Of a stretch of 7,789 bases of DNA, positions 1 to 5,931 are shown in pieces (the stretch's first letter is position 1; the number at the start of each line of letters is the position of its first letter). Origin of the DNA: Micromonosporaceae bacterium (GTDB taxonomy: Bacteria; Actinomycetota; Actinomycetes; Mycobacteriales; Micromonosporaceae); contig JAFMQQ010000127.1 in assembly GCA_017354595.1 (NCBI GenBank), positions 1 to 7,789 of the forward strand, read 5' to 3'. The notes below the pieces were generated by a model. It had not been told where the DNA came from and searched no databases. It worked only from the letters and a program-made list of their open reading frames with translations. A program made the translations under genes and the position numbers.

Positions 1-910
1 GTGCCGCCGCGTCAGCCGCCTGCTGCTGGGCGAGGTCGGCCTGCCGCCGGGCTTCGGCCACGATCCGCTCGCCCTGCGTGCGGGCGACACTCAGTGCGGA
101 CTCGGCCTGCTGCCGCGCCTCTTCGAGGATCCGCCGGCCTTCCTGCTCGCCCCGCGCCTTCGCCGTCGTGCCGAGCTGGTCGGCCTGGCCGCGCAGCTGC
201 TTCAGCTCGGCTTCAAGGGACGCGCGGCGGGTCACGCTCTCCTGGTCGACCTGGGCCCGCTGGTGCTGTACGTACGCCTCGGTCTCGGCCCGCATCTGCT
301 CGGCCTGCGCCGCCGCCGCCTCGGTGATCCGCCGGGCGTCCTGGTGCGCCTTGGCCTTCATCGTGTCCGCCTCGGTACGCAGCCGGGCGGCGTACTCCTG
401 GCCGGCGGAGATCTCGGCGGAGATCATGGTGCGCCGCTCGCCGGCGATCCGCTCCTCCTCCGCGCGCCGTGCCGCCAGTGCCGCCTCGAAGTCGCGGATC
501 GCCTGCGCGTGCTGCTCGCGAGCGTCGGCCAGCAACCGCTCCGCCTCTTCGCGTTGCTTGTCGATGTCACTGACCGCGTTGCCGCGGATCGACCGGGCCT
601 CCTCTTCAGCGGTCGAGAGGATCTGCGCCACCCGTTGCCCGAGGTGGTCGAAGCTGACCTGTTCGATCCGCGCGTTGCCGCGCCGCCGCAGCTCGGCGAT
701 CTCCAGGTTCAGTTGGTGTACCTGCGCGGAGAGCGCCTGCACCTGGTCGTACGCGTTCTCCCGCTCGGCGGCGAGCGCGGCGATCTCCGCCTCGATCATG
801 CGGACGTGCTGGTCGACCTGTTCCCTGTTGTAGCCGCGAAAGGCGGTTTCAAAGCCAGGTTCGGAGGCTAGCCCTTCGCCAAGACCGAACAGGTCTCCGC
901 CGTGCACCAT
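1..910 (-). CDS. DivIVA-like coiled-coil cytoskeletal protein, FilP/Scy-type paralogue (C-terminus beyond window)
   Basis: An open minus-strand frame gives 303 codons and is still open at the left edge. Residues 19-36 (GFETAFRGYNREQVDQHV) form a DivIVA-like polar-targeting head. A first coiled coil follows (about 37-85), then a hinge near residues 93-112 (FDHLGQRVAQIL..AEEEA), then an Ala/Glu/Arg/Gln-rich rod. From about residue 188 the rod falls into successive 11-residue units. No signal peptide or membrane segment is seen. Family knowledge: such proteins form intermediate-filament-like or scaffold assemblies at growing hyphal tips. The ATG at 910 is preferred over the in-frame ATG at 919 because GAGG (923-920) lies 9 nt before 910 but touches 919; this start also puts the head at the same residue numbers as in the gene upstream. 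It is probably co-transcribed with that gene (gap 106 bp). Whether it is the Scy or FilP counterpart cannot be settled without its C-terminus. Confidence 0.82.
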   Translation of the reverse strand, partial: MVHGGDLFGLGEGLASEPGFETAFRGYNREQVDQHVRMIEAEIAALAAERENAYDQVQALSAQVHQLNLEIAELRRRGNARIEQVSFDHLGQRVAQILSTAEEEARSIRGNAVSDIDKQREEAERLLADAREQHAQAIRDFEAALAARRAEEERIAGERRTMISAEISAGQEYAARLRTEADTMKAKAHQDARRITEAAAAQAEQMRAETEAYVQHQRAQVDQESVTRRASLEAELKQLRGQADQLGTTAKARGEQEGRRILEEARQQAESALSVARTQGERIVAEARRQADLAQQQAADAAA

Positions 911-919
911 AGACCCCAT

Positions 920-923
920 CCTC
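920..923 (-). promoter_or_regulatory. Ribosome binding site that sets the start of the left coiled-coil gene
   Basis: On the minus strand GAGG is followed by ATGGGGTCT and then ATG at 910. The 9-nt spacer favours 910 as the start; the ATG at 919 directly abuts GAGG and would initiate poorly. The gene upstream shows the same layout, GAGG with 8 nt before its ATG at 2261. Confidence 0.6.
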
Positions 924-925
924 AC

Positions 926-977
926 ACGCAATGTCCCGTCTCGCTCGGGTTCGACCCGAACGCGACGGGACGTGCGT
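926..977 (-). promoter_or_regulatory. Long intergenic hairpin between the two coiled-coil genes
   Basis: Arms 926-930/973-977 (5 bp), 933-940/964-971 (8 bp, GTCCCGTC/GACGGGAC) and 942-950/954-962 enclose the loop TCG at 951-953. In the minus-strand transcript the 944/960 position becomes a G-U wobble pair, whereas on the plus strand it is a C-A mismatch, so the fold fits the sense RNA of the operon better. No U-tract follows. The foot of the stem ends 2 nt before the GAGG ribosome binding site of the downstream gene. Possible roles are partial termination, an RNA processing or stability element that sets different levels of the two proteins, or control of ribosome access. The structure is seen in the sequence; the role is inferred. 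Confidence 0.6.
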
Positions 978-1016
978 AGACCCTTGCAGTCAAGCCCTTA
1001 CACCAGTTCCGCGCGG

Positions 1017-2261
1017 CTACGCCGTCACCTTGCCGTCCTTGGGCTCGGACTTCTTCTCGCCCTTGTCCGGAGCGCCGGCGGCGGCAACGACACCGGGCAC
1101 GATGCCCGCAAGGCCAGAAAGCATCTGTCCCAGCTGCGAGGTTACCGCTTCCTTCTGCCGGGTCAGCTCCTCCACCTCGCGGCGGGCGTTGCCCGTGGTC
1201 AACTGCGCCTCGCTGCGGGCCTCGTTGACCAGCCGGTGCGCCTCCGCGCGGGCCTCGTTGAGAGTGCGGTCGGCCAGCGCCTTGGCCTTCTCGATGGTCT
1301 CCGTGGCGTGCCGCTCGGAATCGACCCGCCGGGCCTCGGCCCGATGCTCGATCTCCTTGGCCCGCTCCTCCGCGTTGCGGGCGCGCAGCTCGGCCTCGCC
1401 GACCAGCTTCTGCGTCGCGGCGACCGCGGCCGCGTGCCGCTGCGACTCGTCGCGTTCCGCGGTCTCCCTGCGCTCGGCCAACTCCAGCTGCAGAGCCTGC
1501 AGGTCCTTGTCGCGCTTGTCCCGCGCGTCGGCGAGCAGCTTGGTCGCCTCGGCCCGCTTCTCCTCCGCCTCGCGGGCGGCCTTGGCGCGCAGCTGGGTGA
1601 TCTCCCGCTCGGCGGTGGCCCGCAGGCTGGACACCTCGCGCTCGACGGTCGCCTTCAGCTCGGCCACCTCGTGCGCGGTCGCGGCGCGCAGCTGCTTGGT
1701 CTCCCGCTCCGCGTCGGCGCGCAACGTGTCCGCTTCCCGGCGGGCCTGTACCCGTACCTCGGCGGCCTCGCGCTCGCCGGCGGTGCGCGCGTTGCTCGCC
1801 TCCCGCTCGGCGCTCGCCTTCATCGCGGCGGCCTCGGCGCGGGCCTTGTCGGTGATCTCCCTGGCCTCCAGGCGGGACGCCGAGACGATGCCCTCGGCCT
1901 CGCGCTTGGACTCGCCGCGGTGATCGTTGGCCTGCTCCTCGGCGAGCCGGAGGATCTGTTCCACCCGGGTACCGAGGCCGGAGAGGGTCGGCCGGGTGTT
2001 GTCCTCCAGTTGCTTGCTGGTGTCGGCGAGCTTCTGCTCCACCGCCGACATCCGCTGCTCCGCCTGCCGCAGCCGGCGGGTCGCGTCGCCCAGGCGCTGC
2101 TCCGCCTCGACGCGCGCCTGCTCCGCCTGCAGCATGGCGCCATTCATCCGCTGGACGTGTGCGTCCACCTGCGCGCGATCGTATCCGCGTAGCGCGGTAC
2201 TGAACTCTTTGGTGCCGTTGGCGTCCTCGAAAAACGTCAAGGGCTGCTGCTGTTGGGGCAT
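1017..2261 (-). CDS. filP: FilP-like DivIVA-head coiled-coil cytoskeletal protein
   Basis: 414 aa. It is a predicted cytoplasmic filament-forming protein of polar growth. Residues 19-36 (EFSTALRGYDRAQVDAHV) form the DivIVA-like head and 37-87 a first coiled coil. Residues 88-111 form a Pro/Gly hinge running into GLGTRVEQILRLAEEQA, which closely resembles the segment I recall from Streptomyces FilP. Residues about 112-365 form a long rod, with ten uninterrupted 11-residue units at 138-247. The end of the rod (EELTRQKEAVTSQL) also resembles FilP. It is longer than Streptomyces FilP (about 310 aa) and has an extra tail: a short hydrophobic stretch (LSGLAGIVPGVVAAAGA) followed by a Lys/Glu/Asp-rich end. 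The ATG at 2261 has GAGG 8 nt upstream; the stop is TAG at 1017-1019. It lies between the epimerase gene and a paralogue on the same strand. The family is well supported; exact FilP orthology is less certain because a sister gene is present. Confidence 0.8.
   Translation of the reverse strand: MPQQQQPLTFFEDANGTKEFSTALRGYDRAQVDAHVQRMNGAMLQAEQARVEAEQRLGDATRRLRQAEQRMSAVEQKLADTSKQLEDNTRPTLSGLGTRVEQILRLAEEQANDHRGESKREAEGIVSASRLEAREITDKARAEAAAMKASAEREASNARTAGEREAAEVRVQARREADTLRADAERETKQLRAATAHEVAELKATVEREVSSLRATAEREITQLRAKAAREAEEKRAEATKLLADARDKRDKDLQALQLELAERRETAERDESQRHAAAVAATQKLVGEAELRARNAEERAKEIEHRAEARRVDSERHATETIEKAKALADRTLNEARAEAHRLVNEARSEAQLTTGNARREVEELTRQKEAVTSQLGQMLSGLAGIVPGVVAAAGAPDKGEKKSEPKDGKVTA
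1521..1850 (-). repeat. Ten tandem 11-residue (33-bp) coiled-coil repeats in the FilP-like gene
   Basis: Residues 138-247 divide without gaps into ten 11-residue units of the form A-x-A-E-R-E-x-x-x-L-R, for example VQARREADTLR, ADAERETKQLR, ATVEREVSSLR and ATAEREITQLR. The small or hydrophobic positions recur every 11 residues, which is a hendecad rather than heptad coiled coil. The DNA repeats are diverged, so this is a protein periodicity rather than a recent duplication. Hendecad-rich patterns are known in the FilP/Scy class. Confidence 0.75.
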
Positions 2262-2316
2262 TGGAACATCCTCGCAGATCTACCCTGCCCCTCCGCAAGG
2301 CCGAGTATCCGTCTTG

Positions 2317-2769
2317 TCACTCCGGTGCCGGTTCCACCAGTTCCACGAGTACGCCACCGGCGTCTTTGGGGTGCACGAAGTTCACCCGGGACCCGGCGGT
2401 ACCCCGGCGTGGCTGGTCGTACAGCACCCGCAGGCCCTGTGCGCGCAGCGCGGCAGTGGTCGCCTCGATGTCCCGGACCGTGTACGCCACCTGCTGCACA
2501 CCCGGCCCGCTGCGATCGAGAAACTTAGCGATCGTGGAGTCCGGGCGCAGTGGGGCGAGCAGTTGCAGCATCGATCCGCCGGTGCTTTCCGCGCCCTCCG
2601 GCCCCACGGCGAGCATCGCCTCGCGTACTCCCTGTTCCTCGTTCTCCTCCTGGTGCACGCAGCGCAGGCCGAATACGCGTTGGTAGAACTCGATCGCGGC
2701 GGCGAGGTCGGGTACCGCGATTCCGACGTGGTCGATGCGGAGCAGACCGGTGGGGGGTGGTACTTCCAT
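2317..2769 (-). CDS. mce: Methylmalonyl-CoA epimerase (VOC/glyoxalase fold), variant metal site
   Basis: 150 aa, the usual length for the family. It interconverts (2R)- and (2S)-methylmalonyl-CoA, linking propionyl-CoA carboxylase to B12-dependent mutase and supplying polyketide extender units. Two VOC halves are visible: residues 11-72 starting RIDHVGIAVPDL, and 88-146 ending GGVLVELVEP. Signature stretches are NEEQGVREAML (43-53) and YDQPRRGTAGSR (117-128). By comparison with the Propionibacterium shermanii enzyme, metal ligands H14, Q69 and E143 and the catalytic E50 are present. The third-ligand His pair (GxHHxA) is replaced by Gln-Gln at 92-93. The ATG at 2769 is chosen because the conserved fold begins right after it; no Shine-Dalgarno precedes it, so the mRNA may be leaderless. 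It is divergent from the thiolase gene and 55 bp upstream of the FilP-like gene. The Gln substitution leaves a small chance that it acts on another acyl-CoA. Confidence 0.87.
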   Translation of the reverse strand: MEVPPPTGLLRIDHVGIAVPDLAAAIEFYQRVFGLRCVHQEENEEQGVREAMLAVGPEGAESTGGSMLQLLAPLRPDSTIAKFLDRSGPGVQQVAYTVRDIEATTAALRAQGLRVLYDQPRRGTAGSRVNFVHPKDAGGVLVELVEPAPE

Positions 2770-2828
2770 GGCGCTAGTCTGGCTGAACGAGATCTGAACG
2801 ACCGTTCGGCCCACCGGGAGGGATGACC
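2770..2828. promoter_or_regulatory. Divergent epimerase/thiolase promoter region with operator-like repeats
   Basis: This 59-bp region separates two divergent genes. CTGAACGA occurs at 2783-2790 and again at 2794-2801, an 11-bp period or about one helical turn. GAACG-AC-CGTTC at 2796-2807 is an inverted repeat. CTGAACGACCG (2794-2804) is the exact reverse complement of CGGTCGTTCAG at 5935-5945, in front of the mutase gene. TAGTCT (2775-2780) is a possible plus-strand -10 element for the thiolase; CAGACT, 6 nt before the epimerase ATG on the minus strand, is a weaker candidate for a leaderless transcript. Binding by a shared regulator is inferred; the repeats are directly visible. Confidence 0.5.
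2816..2821 (+). promoter_or_regulatory. Ribosome binding site that sets the thiolase start at GTG 2829
   Basis: GGGAGG lies 7 nt before GTG 2829 but only 1 nt before the in-frame ATG at 2823. The spacing therefore favours GTG. The resulting N-terminus (MTSVIVSGARTPMG) is a typical thiolase start. Confidence 0.65.
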
Positions 2829-4016
2829 GTGACATCCGTGATCGTCAGCGGTGCCCGTACCCCGATGGGCAAACTGCTGGGCAATCTCGCCGACCAGCCG
2901 GCGACCGCGCTGGGCAGCGTGGCCATCGCCGCGGCACTACGGCGTGCGGGCCTGTCGCCCGACCTGGTGCAGTACGTGATCATGGGGCAGGTGCTGCAGG
3001 CCGGTGCCGGGCAGATCCCGGCCCGCCAGGCGGCGGTTGGTGCGGGCATCCCGATGACCACCCCGGCGCTGTCGGTGAACAAGGTCTGCCTCTCCGGCCT
3101 GGACGCGATCGCCCTTGCTGACCAGTTGATCCGGCTGGGTGAGTTCGACATCGTGGTCGCCGGCGGGATGGAGTCGATGAGCCAGGCGCCCGGCCTGCTG
3201 CCCGGGCAGCGTCAGGGCTACAAGTACGGCGACATCGCGATCCGGGACCACGCCGCGCTGGACGGGCTGACCGACGCCTTCGACCAGGTATCGATGGGCG
3301 AGTCGACCGACCGGTACAACGCCCGGTACGGGATCACCCGCGAGCAGCAGGACGAGTACGGCGCGAGCAGCCACCAGCGGGCCGCCGCGGCGCAGAAGAA
3401 CGGTGTCTTCGCCGAGGAGATCGAGGCCGTACGCATTCCGCAGCGCAAAGGCGATCCACTCGTGGTCGACACGGACGAGGGGATCCGGCCGGAGACGACA
3501 CCGCAGGCGCTGGCCCGGCTGCGCCCCGCCTTCCGGGCGGACGGGACGATCACGGCCGGCACCTCCTCGCCGATCTCCGACGGTGCCGCGGCCGTGGTGG
3601 TGATGAGCAGGGCGCGGGCCGAGGCGCTCGGGCTGCCCTGGCTGGCCGAGATCGGAGCGCACGGCAACGTGGCCGGGCCGGACAACTCGCTGCACGAGCA
3701 ACCGGCCAACGCGATCCGGCACGCGCTGGATAAGCAGGGCTTGGAGATCGCGGACCTAGATCTTATCGAAATCAATGAAGCCTTCGCCGCGGTCGCCGTC
3801 CAATCAACCAAACAGCTCGGGGTAGCGCCGCAGATTGTGAACGTCAACGGCGGGGCGATCGCGCTCGGTCACCCGATCGGCGCCTCCGGGGCCCGGCTGG
3901 TGCTGACCCTCGCGCTGGAGCTGGGCAGGCGCGGTGGCGGTACCGGCGCCGCGGCACTCTGCGGTGGTGGCGGGCAGGGCGACGCGCTGCTGCTGCGGGT
4001 ACCGGCGCGACCGTGA
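2829..4016 (+). CDS. Acetyl-CoA C-acetyltransferase (biosynthetic-type thiolase, atoB/thl class)
   Basis: 395 aa. It condenses two acetyl-CoA to acetoacetyl-CoA, or runs the reverse cleavage, in the cytoplasm. Thiolase landmarks sit at standard positions: nucleophile C87 in NKVCLSG, the loop GGMESMS after it, NEAF at 316-319, H348 in GHPIGASGAR and the acid/base C378 in CGGGGQG. N316, H348 and C378 match the Zoogloea ramigera numbering. The length is normal for the degradative/biosynthetic thiolase superfamily. GTG 2829 is chosen from its ribosome binding site. The stop (TGA 4014-4016) is 10 nt before the MeaB start, so the two are likely in one transcript. Codons 3729-3839 are unusually AT-rich around the NEAF motif. 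In this neighbourhood it probably feeds or drains the acetoacetyl-/butyryl-CoA pool used by the mutase. Confidence 0.93.
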   Translation: MTSVIVSGARTPMGKLLGNLADQPATALGSVAIAAALRRAGLSPDLVQYVIMGQVLQAGAGQIPARQAAVGAGIPMTTPALSVNKVCLSGLDAIALADQLIRLGEFDIVVAGGMESMSQAPGLLPGQRQGYKYGDIAIRDHAALDGLTDAFDQVSMGESTDRYNARYGITREQQDEYGASSHQRAAAAQKNGVFAEEIEAVRIPQRKGDPLVVDTDEGIRPETTPQALARLRPAFRADGTITAGTSSPISDGAAAVVVMSRARAEALGLPWLAEIGAHGNVAGPDNSLHEQPANAIRHALDKQGLEIADLDLIEINEAFAAVAVQSTKQLGVAPQIVNVNGGAIALGHPIGASGARLVLTLALELGRRGGGTGAAALCGGGGQGDALLLRVPARP

Positions 4017-4026
4017 CGGCACCGGC

Positions 4027-4995
4027 GTGACCGCGCGCGCGCCCCGGGACGTCACGGGTCTGGTCGGGGCGGCCCGGGACGGCGACGCGCGGGCGGTGGC
4101 CCGGCTCATCTCCCTGGTGGAGGATGGCGACCCGGCGCTGCCGGAGATCGCCGCCGCACTGAGTGGGGGCGGCGGTAGGGCGCCGGCCGCGGCGCAGGTG
4201 ATCGGGGTGACCGGCCCGCCCGGGGTCGGCAAGTCCACCACCACCAGCGAACTGGTGCGGCTGCTGCGCGCCGACGGCCAGCGGGTCGGCGTACTCGCGG
4301 TCGACCCGTCCAGCCCGTTCACCGGCGGCGCCATCCTCGGCGACCGGGTACGCATGCAGGAGCACGCCACCGACCCGGGTGTCTACATCCGCTCCATGTC
4401 GTCCCGGGGCAACCTGGGCGGGCTGGCCGCCGCCACCCCGCAGGCGGTACGGGTACTGGAGGGCGCCGGGTGCCAGGTGGTGCTGGTGGAGACGGTCGGC
4501 GTCGGGCAGGCCGAGGTGGGCGTGGCCAGCCTCGCGGACACCACGGTGGTACTGCTCGCCCCGGGCATGGGCGACGCGGTCCAGGCGGTGAAGGCGGGGA
4601 TCCTGGAGATCGGTGACATCTTCGCGGTGAACAAGGCGGACCGGGACGGTGTCGACGCGGCGTACCAGGACATCCAGGGGATGCTCGCGCTCGGCGAGCG
4701 CGCGCCGGGGCAGTGGCGACCGCTGGTGGTGCGTACCGTGGCCGCCCGCGGCGAGGGGATGGCGGACCTGCTCGCCGCGATCGCCAAGCACCGGGACTGG
4801 CTGGTACGCCACGGCGAGTTGGGCCGGCGCCGGCAGGCCCGGGCGGCGGCGGAGATCGAGGCGATCGCGATCGCCGAGCTGCGGGAGCGGCTGGGCGTGG
4901 TACCCGCCGGTGCCGACCTGGCGAAGCTCGCCGCCGCGGTGGCCGGGGGCGAGCTGGACCCGTACGCCGCCGCCGCGCGGCTGCTCGCCGGCTGA
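4027..4995 (+). CDS. meaB: MeaB-type P-loop GTPase, chaperone of B12-dependent acyl-CoA mutase
   Basis: 322 aa, a normal MeaB/ArgK length. Family role: a GTPase that gates adenosylcobalamin loading and protects or reactivates methylmalonyl- or isobutyryl-CoA mutase. Visible motifs in order: Walker A GPPGVGKST (63-71), the family segment VDPSSPFTGGAILGDRVRM (92-110), IRSMSSRGNLGGL (121-133), the Walker B/switch segment VETVGVGQ (154-161) and guanine-specificity NKAD (202-205). A helical C-terminal dimerisation arm occupies about 265-322. GTG 4027 is preferred because it lies just after the thiolase stop and gives a standard N-terminal helix; the open frame extends further upstream, but only inside the thiolase gene and with unrelated composition. 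No Shine-Dalgarno precedes it, so coupling to upstream translation is likely. The IcmA gene downstream makes isobutyryl-CoA mutase a plausible client. Confidence 0.9.
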   Translation: MTARAPRDVTGLVGAARDGDARAVARLISLVEDGDPALPEIAAALSGGGGRAPAAAQVIGVTGPPGVGKSTTTSELVRLLRADGQRVGVLAVDPSSPFTGGAILGDRVRMQEHATDPGVYIRSMSSRGNLGGLAAATPQAVRVLEGAGCQVVLVETVGVGQAEVGVASLADTTVVLLAPGMGDAVQAVKAGILEIGDIFAVNKADRDGVDAAYQDIQGMLALGERAPGQWRPLVVRTVAARGEGMADLLAAIAKHRDWLVRHGELGRRRQARAAAEIEAIAIAELRERLGVVPAGADLAKLAAAVAGGELDPYAAAARLLAG

Positions 4996-5044
4996 CCGGG
5001 GGTACGGGCGCGCCTGGTAGACGGTGCTCTGTGGCCGGCGGACC

Positions 5045-5074
5045 GTTCCCCCGCTGGCGCCCTAGCGGTACGCT
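5045..5074 (+). promoter_or_regulatory. Candidate promoter for the Asp23-family gene
   Basis: The 120-bp gap after meaB (4996-5115) contains GTTCCC (5045-5050) and CGGTACGCT (5066-5074). Read one way, TACGCT at 5069-5074 is a TANNNT -10 element. Read another, GTT...CGGTAC resembles actinobacterial stress-sigma promoters (GTT-N-GGGTA type). No terminator hairpin was seen in the gap. This is pattern matching only. Confidence 0.25.
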
Positions 5075-5115
5075 CGCGCTCGCCACTCAGACCCGTCGAC
5101 GAGGGGGAAGAAACC

Positions 5116-5898
5116 ATGACGGATGTCGCTTCCGGGGCGCCCACGCAGAGAACCGGGAACATCTACCAGTCCGCCGCCTCGGCACCGTCCGCGAGCACCG
5201 AGCCGGCGACCACCGCCGCGCCCAGCGTCGAGGCTTCGAGCGTTGACGCGTCCAGGATTGACGCTTCGGGCGGTGCCGGGTCGGGCCCCGTCTCTGCCGG
5301 CATCCCACCGTCCACATTGGACGATGTGAAGGAGCGGGCTGGCGAGGCGCTGGAGAAGGCGGAGGATGCGGTGCAGGAGGCCGCCGGGAAGGCGTACGAG
5401 GCGACCAGGGACGCGGCCGGCAACCTGGTGACCCGGATCCGCAACAATGCCACCCTGCCCGCCGACCGGGGTACCACCACCATCGCCAACGAGGTGGTCG
5501 AGAAGATCGCCGGCATCGCGGCGCGCGACGTACCCGGGGTGTACGACCTGGGTGGCGATACCGCCCGGTTCCTCAGCTCGGTGCGGGAGAAGCTGCGCCT
5601 CGGCGAGGAGAGTGCGGCGCAGGGCGTCGGCGTGAAGCTCGAGGGGAAGCAGGCCGAGATCGAGGTCGTGCTGGTGCTGGAGTACGGCTTCCAGGTCTTC
5701 TCGGTGACCGAGAAGGTCCGCGAGAAGGTGATCAGCGCGGTGGAGAGCCTGCTCGGCCTGGAGGTCACCGTGGTGGACGTGGTCGTCGACGATATCCACG
5801 TGGATGAGCACGCCCACGCCGGCGACGACGCCTCGCGGGCCGCGACCTACCTGCCCGAGACGAAGGCGATCGTGGTCGGCGAATCCGCCACCGGCTGA
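5116..5898 (+). CDS. Asp23/Gls24-family envelope-stress protein with extended N-terminus
   Basis: 260 aa. The C-terminal part, residues about 119-245, matches the Asp23/Gls24 family: TTTIANEVVEKIAGIAARDVPGVYDL, then GVGVKLEGKQAEIEVVLVLEYG, then KVREKVISAVESLLGLEV and VDVVVDDIHVDE. Family members associate with the membrane and respond to envelope or alkaline stress; the biochemical role is not settled. Residues 1-65 are Ala/Ser/Pro-rich and look disordered, with three pentads VEASS/VDASR/IDASG at 38-52. Residues 70-110 form an amphipathic Ala/Glu/Lys helix in 11-residue units, similar to LEA or apolipoprotein helices. There is no transmembrane segment or signal peptide. The ATG at 5116 has GGGGGAAG ending 5 nt upstream. 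It lies between meaB and icmA, but the 120-bp gap suggests its own promoter and an unrelated role. Confidence 0.85.
   Translation: MTDVASGAPTQRTGNIYQSAASAPSASTEPATTAAPSVEASSVDASRIDASGGAGSGPVSAGIPPSTLDDVKERAGEALEKAEDAVQEAAGKAYEATRDAAGNLVTRIRNNATLPADRGTTTIANEVVEKIAGIAARDVPGVYDLGGDTARFLSSVREKLRLGEESAAQGVGVKLEGKQAEIEVVLVLEYGFQVFSVTEKVREKVISAVESLLGLEVTVVDVVVDDIHVDEHAHAGDDASRAATYLPETKAIVVGESATG
5227..5271 (+). repeat. Three 15-bp tandem units encoding VEASS/VDASR/IDASG
   Basis: Three adjacent, imperfect 15-nt units encode [VI]-[DE]-A-S-x in the disordered N-terminal region of the Asp23-family protein. They probably arose by slippage and now serve as linker sequence. Confidence 0.45.
5310..5323 (+). 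repeat. 14-bp word GTCCACATTGGACG, copy 1
   Basis: Identical to 6498-6511. Here it encodes S-T-L-D in the Asp23-family gene, using TCC ACA TTG GAC; ACA and TTG are uncommon in these genes. It contains the inverted repeat GTCC-N5-GGAC. Confidence 0.5.
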
Positions 5899-5931
5899 CC
5901 CGACCACAGACACTGGCGGCCCCGGCCTGCT

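Noticed and set aside
941..963. GGGTTCGACCC resembles a tRNA T-arm or an attachment site in a tRNA
   Set aside because: It is the apex of the intergenic hairpin; no acceptor stem, D-arm or anticodon arm is found around it, and the loop is only 3 nt when properly paired.
1927..2826. Long plus-strand open frame opposite the FilP-like and epimerase genes
   Set aside because: It spans two genes and their gap on the other strand, its product is low-complexity with no recognisable domain, and it follows from high GC at third positions.
2770..2835. N-terminal extension of the epimerase to ATG 2835 (22 extra residues)
   Set aside because: It would overlap the thiolase start and ribosome binding site, adds sequence unlike the family, and the fold begins just after M at 2769.
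3934..4026. Upstream start at ATG 3934 for the MeaB gene
   Set aside because: It would overlap 83 bp of thiolase coding sequence and add a Cys/Arg-rich stretch absent from MeaB proteins.
4860..4875. Perfect 16-bp palindrome GGCGATCGCGATCGCC in meaB
   Set aside because: It is explained by the coded Ala-Ile-Ala-Ile-Ala run with preferred GCG/GCC and ATC codons; no second feature supports a site.
5794..5805. 12-bp palindrome ATCCACGTGGAT in the Asp23-family gene
   Set aside because: It encodes the conserved I-H-V-D segment with ordinary codons and has no promoter context.
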